From: CAYOOP01 sp964405685
GTDB taxonomy: Bacteria; Pseudomonadota; Alphaproteobacteria; Rickettsiales; SXRF01
Length of the DNA: 6,705 nt
Assembly: GCA_964405685.1 (NCBI GenBank)
Contig: CAYOOP010000016.1
Location: forward strand, 1-6,705
Direction: 5' to 3'
The stretch's first letter is position 1. Every line of letters begins with the position of its first letter. This document shows positions 5,261-6,705 of this stretch, piece by piece. A program made the translations under genes and the position numbers. The notes beneath the pieces are model-generated. The model had not been told where the DNA came from. It ran no database searches and was given only the letters and a program-made list of their open reading frames with translations.

Positions 5261-5405
5261 GTCATCCCCGCGTTCGCGGGGATCCAGCGCTTTGCGGTAG
5301 CAAAGCAAAAAGACCTACGTCGCTAACCGCAACGTAGCTGGATTCCAGATCCAACATACGCTAATGCTCTCTTCGTTCGCAAAGCGTATGTGGGTCTGGA
5401 ATGAC
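5261..5405. repeat. Composite palindromic repeat with GTCATYCC ends, overlapping the ubiH start
   Basis: The element starts GTCATCCC and ends GGAATGAC, so its ends are near-perfect inverted repeats. Inside are nested hairpins: ATCCCCGCG (5264-5272) with CGCGGGGAT (5275-5283); GCTTTGC (5289-5295) with GCAAAGC (5300-5306); CTACGTCGC (5315-5323) with GCAACGTAG (5329-5337), one mismatch; and a long stem 5342-5362 with 5383-5402 containing CATACGCT and AGCGTATG. ATCCAGC (5282-5288) also pairs with GCTGGAT (5337-5343), giving a cloverleaf-like fold. GTCATYCC...CCAG ends of this style are common in dispersed bacterial repeats. There is no transposase, so it would be non-autonomous. Its final five bases are the first five bases of ubiH. 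Confidence 0.85.
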
Positions 5406-6573
5406 GAAAGAAAGATTCGACACTATCATCATCGGTGGCGGCATGGTCGGCATGACGCTGGGGCTTTTGCTCGATCGTCAAGGCGTGCGTGTGGCCGTGG
5501 TCGAACGCGAAGCGTTTGCCACACTTACCAATAAACAAAACGACAGCCGCGTAAGCGCGATTGCGCTGGGCTCTAAACACTTATTGGAACGCGCGGGCGT
5601 GTGGCAGCATATTGCAAATGATGCAGAACCGATTACGGATATTCGCGTGACCGATGGCCACACGCCGGTGTTTTTGCATTACGATCACAAAGAAGTTTCG
5701 ACTGATCCGTTCGGTTATATCGTTGAAAACGTCATCACGCGGCGTGGGTTGGAGTTGGCGGTGAAGGCATCGGGCTTACAAATGTTTGCGTCGGAGCAGA
5801 TGAAAAGGTTTCATGTTGAATCCGGTTATGTGGAAGTAGAGCTTGCGAGTGGTGAAATCTTGCGTGCGAATGTGCTCGTCGCTGCCGATGGCCGGAAATC
5901 GCGCATCCGCGAAGAGCTGAATATTCCGCTGATTACTAAGGATTACAACCAAACGGCAATTGTTTGCACCATCGGCCACACTTTGCCACATCACGGCCTT
6001 GCACAGGAACGGTTTTTGGCAAAGGGGCCGTTTGCGGTGTTGCCGATGACGAACAATCGTTCCTCGCTCGTGTGGGTGGAGCCTGAGTCGCGCGCGCCGC
6101 TGTTTTTAAAGCTTTCTAAAACAGAAATTGAGCAAGAAATCTTGGAACGTACCGGTGATTATTTGGGCGAAATTTCATTGCTGGATACACTATCACTCTT
6201 CCCACTTTCACTGTCGTTTGTGCATGAATACGTCCGTCCGCGCGTGGCGCTGGTGGGGGACGCCGCGCATGGCATTCATCCAATTGCTGGCCAAGGGGTG
6301 AACCTTGGGTTTCGCGATGCTGAGGTTTTGGCTGAGGTTATTATTTCACAAAAACACTTGGGGCTGGATATTGGCGATATTACGGCACTGGAAAATTACC
6401 AACGCGCGCGGCGCGCCGATAATTTGGTGATGATTGCGGCCACCGACGGTATCAATGCACTGTTTTCGAACAACGTATTACCGCTTAAAATCACGCGGGA
6501 TTTGGGGCTGCTCGCCGTTAGCAAAATGCCCGCTATCAAGCGCTTCTTCATGAAACGAGCGATGGGTGTGTAA
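5401..6573 (+). CDS. ubiH: UbiH/UbiF/COQ6-family FAD-dependent ubiquinone-ring hydroxylase
   Basis: Members of this family hydroxylate the aromatic ring during ubiquinone synthesis using FAD, NAD(P)H and O2, usually at the inner face of the membrane with other Ubi proteins. The 390 residues include the FAD-binding fold IIIGGGMVGMTLGLLL (9-24) with E35 at the end of the second strand, the family motif DSRVSAIALGS (48-58), the DG motif VLVAADGRKS (158-167), and the hallmark GDAAHGIHP (286-294) followed by AGQGVNLGFRD (296-306). Which ring position it acts on (UbiH, UbiF or the alphaproteobacterial UbiL type) cannot be read from the sequence, so the symbol is a family label. The start must be 5401: an in-frame TAA lies at 5362-5364, no start codon lies between, and the next ATG (5443) would cut the FAD motif. 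That ATG is part of the preceding palindromic repeat, and no good Shine-Dalgarno sequence is in front of it. Confidence 0.93.
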   Translation: MTKERFDTIIIGGGMVGMTLGLLLDRQGVRVAVVEREAFATLTNKQNDSRVSAIALGSKHLLERAGVWQHIANDAEPITDIRVTDGHTPVFLHYDHKEVSTDPFGYIVENVITRRGLELAVKASGLQMFASEQMKRFHVESGYVEVELASGEILRANVLVAADGRKSRIREELNIPLITKDYNQTAIVCTIGHTLPHHGLAQERFLAKGPFAVLPMTNNRSSLVWVEPESRAPLFLKLSKTEIEQEILERTGDYLGEISLLDTLSLFPLSLSFVHEYVRPRVALVGDAAHGIHPIAGQGVNLGFRDAEVLAEVIISQKHLGLDIGDITALENYQRARRADNLVMIAATDGINALFSNNVLPLKITRDLGLLAVSKMPAIKRFFMKRAMGV

Positions 6574-6580
6574 CACACTA

Positions 6581-6608
6581 TTGACATCAAAAAAATTTGC
6601 GCTAGAAC
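6581..6608 (+). promoter_or_regulatory. Sigma-70-type promoter of tuf
   Basis: A perfect TTGACA (6581-6586) is followed after 16 bases, including an A-rich tract, by TAGAAC (6603-6608). It begins eight bases after the ubiH stop codon. Transcription would start near 6615 and give a leader of about 36 bases. A strong -35 box suits the high expression expected of EF-Tu. Confidence 0.7.
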
Positions 6609-6638
6609 CACGCCCATCCATCTTTTGACTAACCTTAT

Positions 6639-6642
6639 AGGA
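6639..6642 (+). promoter_or_regulatory. Ribosome binding site of tuf
   Basis: AGGA with eight bases to the ATG at 6651, inside an AT-rich unstructured leader, as expected for efficient initiation. Confidence 0.75.
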
Positions 6643-6650
6643 TTAATAAA

Positions 6651-6705
6651 ATGACCAAAGAGAAATTTGAGAGAAAGAAGCCGCATTGCAACATTGGGAC
6701 GATTG
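6651..6705 (+). CDS. tuf: Elongation factor Tu (5' end only)
   Basis: Only 18 codons are visible before the window ends, reading MTKEKFERKKPHCNIGTI. This is the conserved N-terminus of EF-Tu, just ahead of the GHVDHGKT nucleotide-binding loop that should follow outside the window. EF-Tu is the GTPase that delivers aminoacyl-tRNA to the ribosome. The gene has its own promoter and ribosome binding site and is not preceded by fusA, so it is probably the copy that in many Proteobacteria leads into a tRNA gene, secE, nusG and the rplK-rpoB region; that context is inference. The motif match is short but very specific. Confidence 0.93.
   Translation, partial: MTKEKFERKKPHCNIGTI

Noticed and set aside
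5261..5405. The composite repeat as a tRNA gene or a structured regulatory RNA
   Set aside because: It folds like a cloverleaf but has no T-loop GTTCRA or anticodon arm of the right form, no CCA-adjacent acceptor stem, and no known riboswitch motif; its inverted ends fit a dispersed repeat better.
5323..5580. Minus-strand open frame of 85 codons across the repeat and the ubiH start
   Set aside because: Half of it is repeat DNA and half is antisense to the FAD-binding region; nothing in it is recognisable.
5401..6671. Similar first residues of UbiH (MTKERFD) and EF-Tu (MTKEKFE)
   Set aside because: The likeness ends after seven residues and both starts are explained separately, one by a repeat end and the other by EF-Tu conservation. 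I treat it as coincidence.
6396..6686. Minus-strand open frame of 96 codons over the ubiH end and tuf start
   Set aside because: It would run through the tuf promoter, ribosome binding site and first codons; no motif supports it.

Overview
This window looks like a piece of an alphaproteobacterial chromosome. The last 18 codons are the start of elongation factor Tu, with an N-terminus typical of Alphaproteobacteria. The other genes are ordinary housekeeping genes: a long-form hibernation factor, RapZ, acetyl-CoA synthetase, a PhoU-domain protein, an exonuclease III-family nuclease and a UbiH-family hydroxylase. I cannot place the organism more finely. Base composition is intermediate and codon use looks even across the genes, so I see no sign of a transferred gene block.

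Layout. Five genes run leftwards on the minus strand from about 5000 to the left edge: xth (4201-5001), hpf (3557-4141), rapZ (2630-3469), acs (687-2633) and phoU (1-650, cut by the window edge). hpf has a good promoter whose -35 box sits beside the xth stop codon. hpf, rapZ, acs and phoU are therefore probably one transcription unit. rapZ and acs overlap by four bases (ATGA), and phoU follows acs after 36 bases. On the right, ubiH (5401-6573) and tuf (from 6651, own promoter and ribosome binding site) run on the plus strand. Between the two divergent blocks lies a roughly 400-base non-coding region holding a minus-strand terminator, an AT-rich dyad and a large composite palindromic repeat.

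How the genes fit together. HPF parks ribosomes in stationary phase. RapZ is a nucleotide-binding regulator often encoded near hpf and PTS genes. Acs scavenges acetate, and PhoU is linked to phosphate control. The co-transcription suggests a starvation or slow-growth theme, but that is inference.

Most interesting point. I see no defence system, prophage or biosynthetic cluster. What stands out is palindromic repeat DNA of three different types in unusual places: one of about 63-66 bases inserted in frame inside acs, one filling the whole hpf-rapZ gap up to the hpf stop codon, and one whose terminal bases supply the only plausible ATG of ubiH. This resembles the way Rickettsia palindromic elements invade genes and gene edges. 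I cannot tell from the sequence alone whether these are known families.
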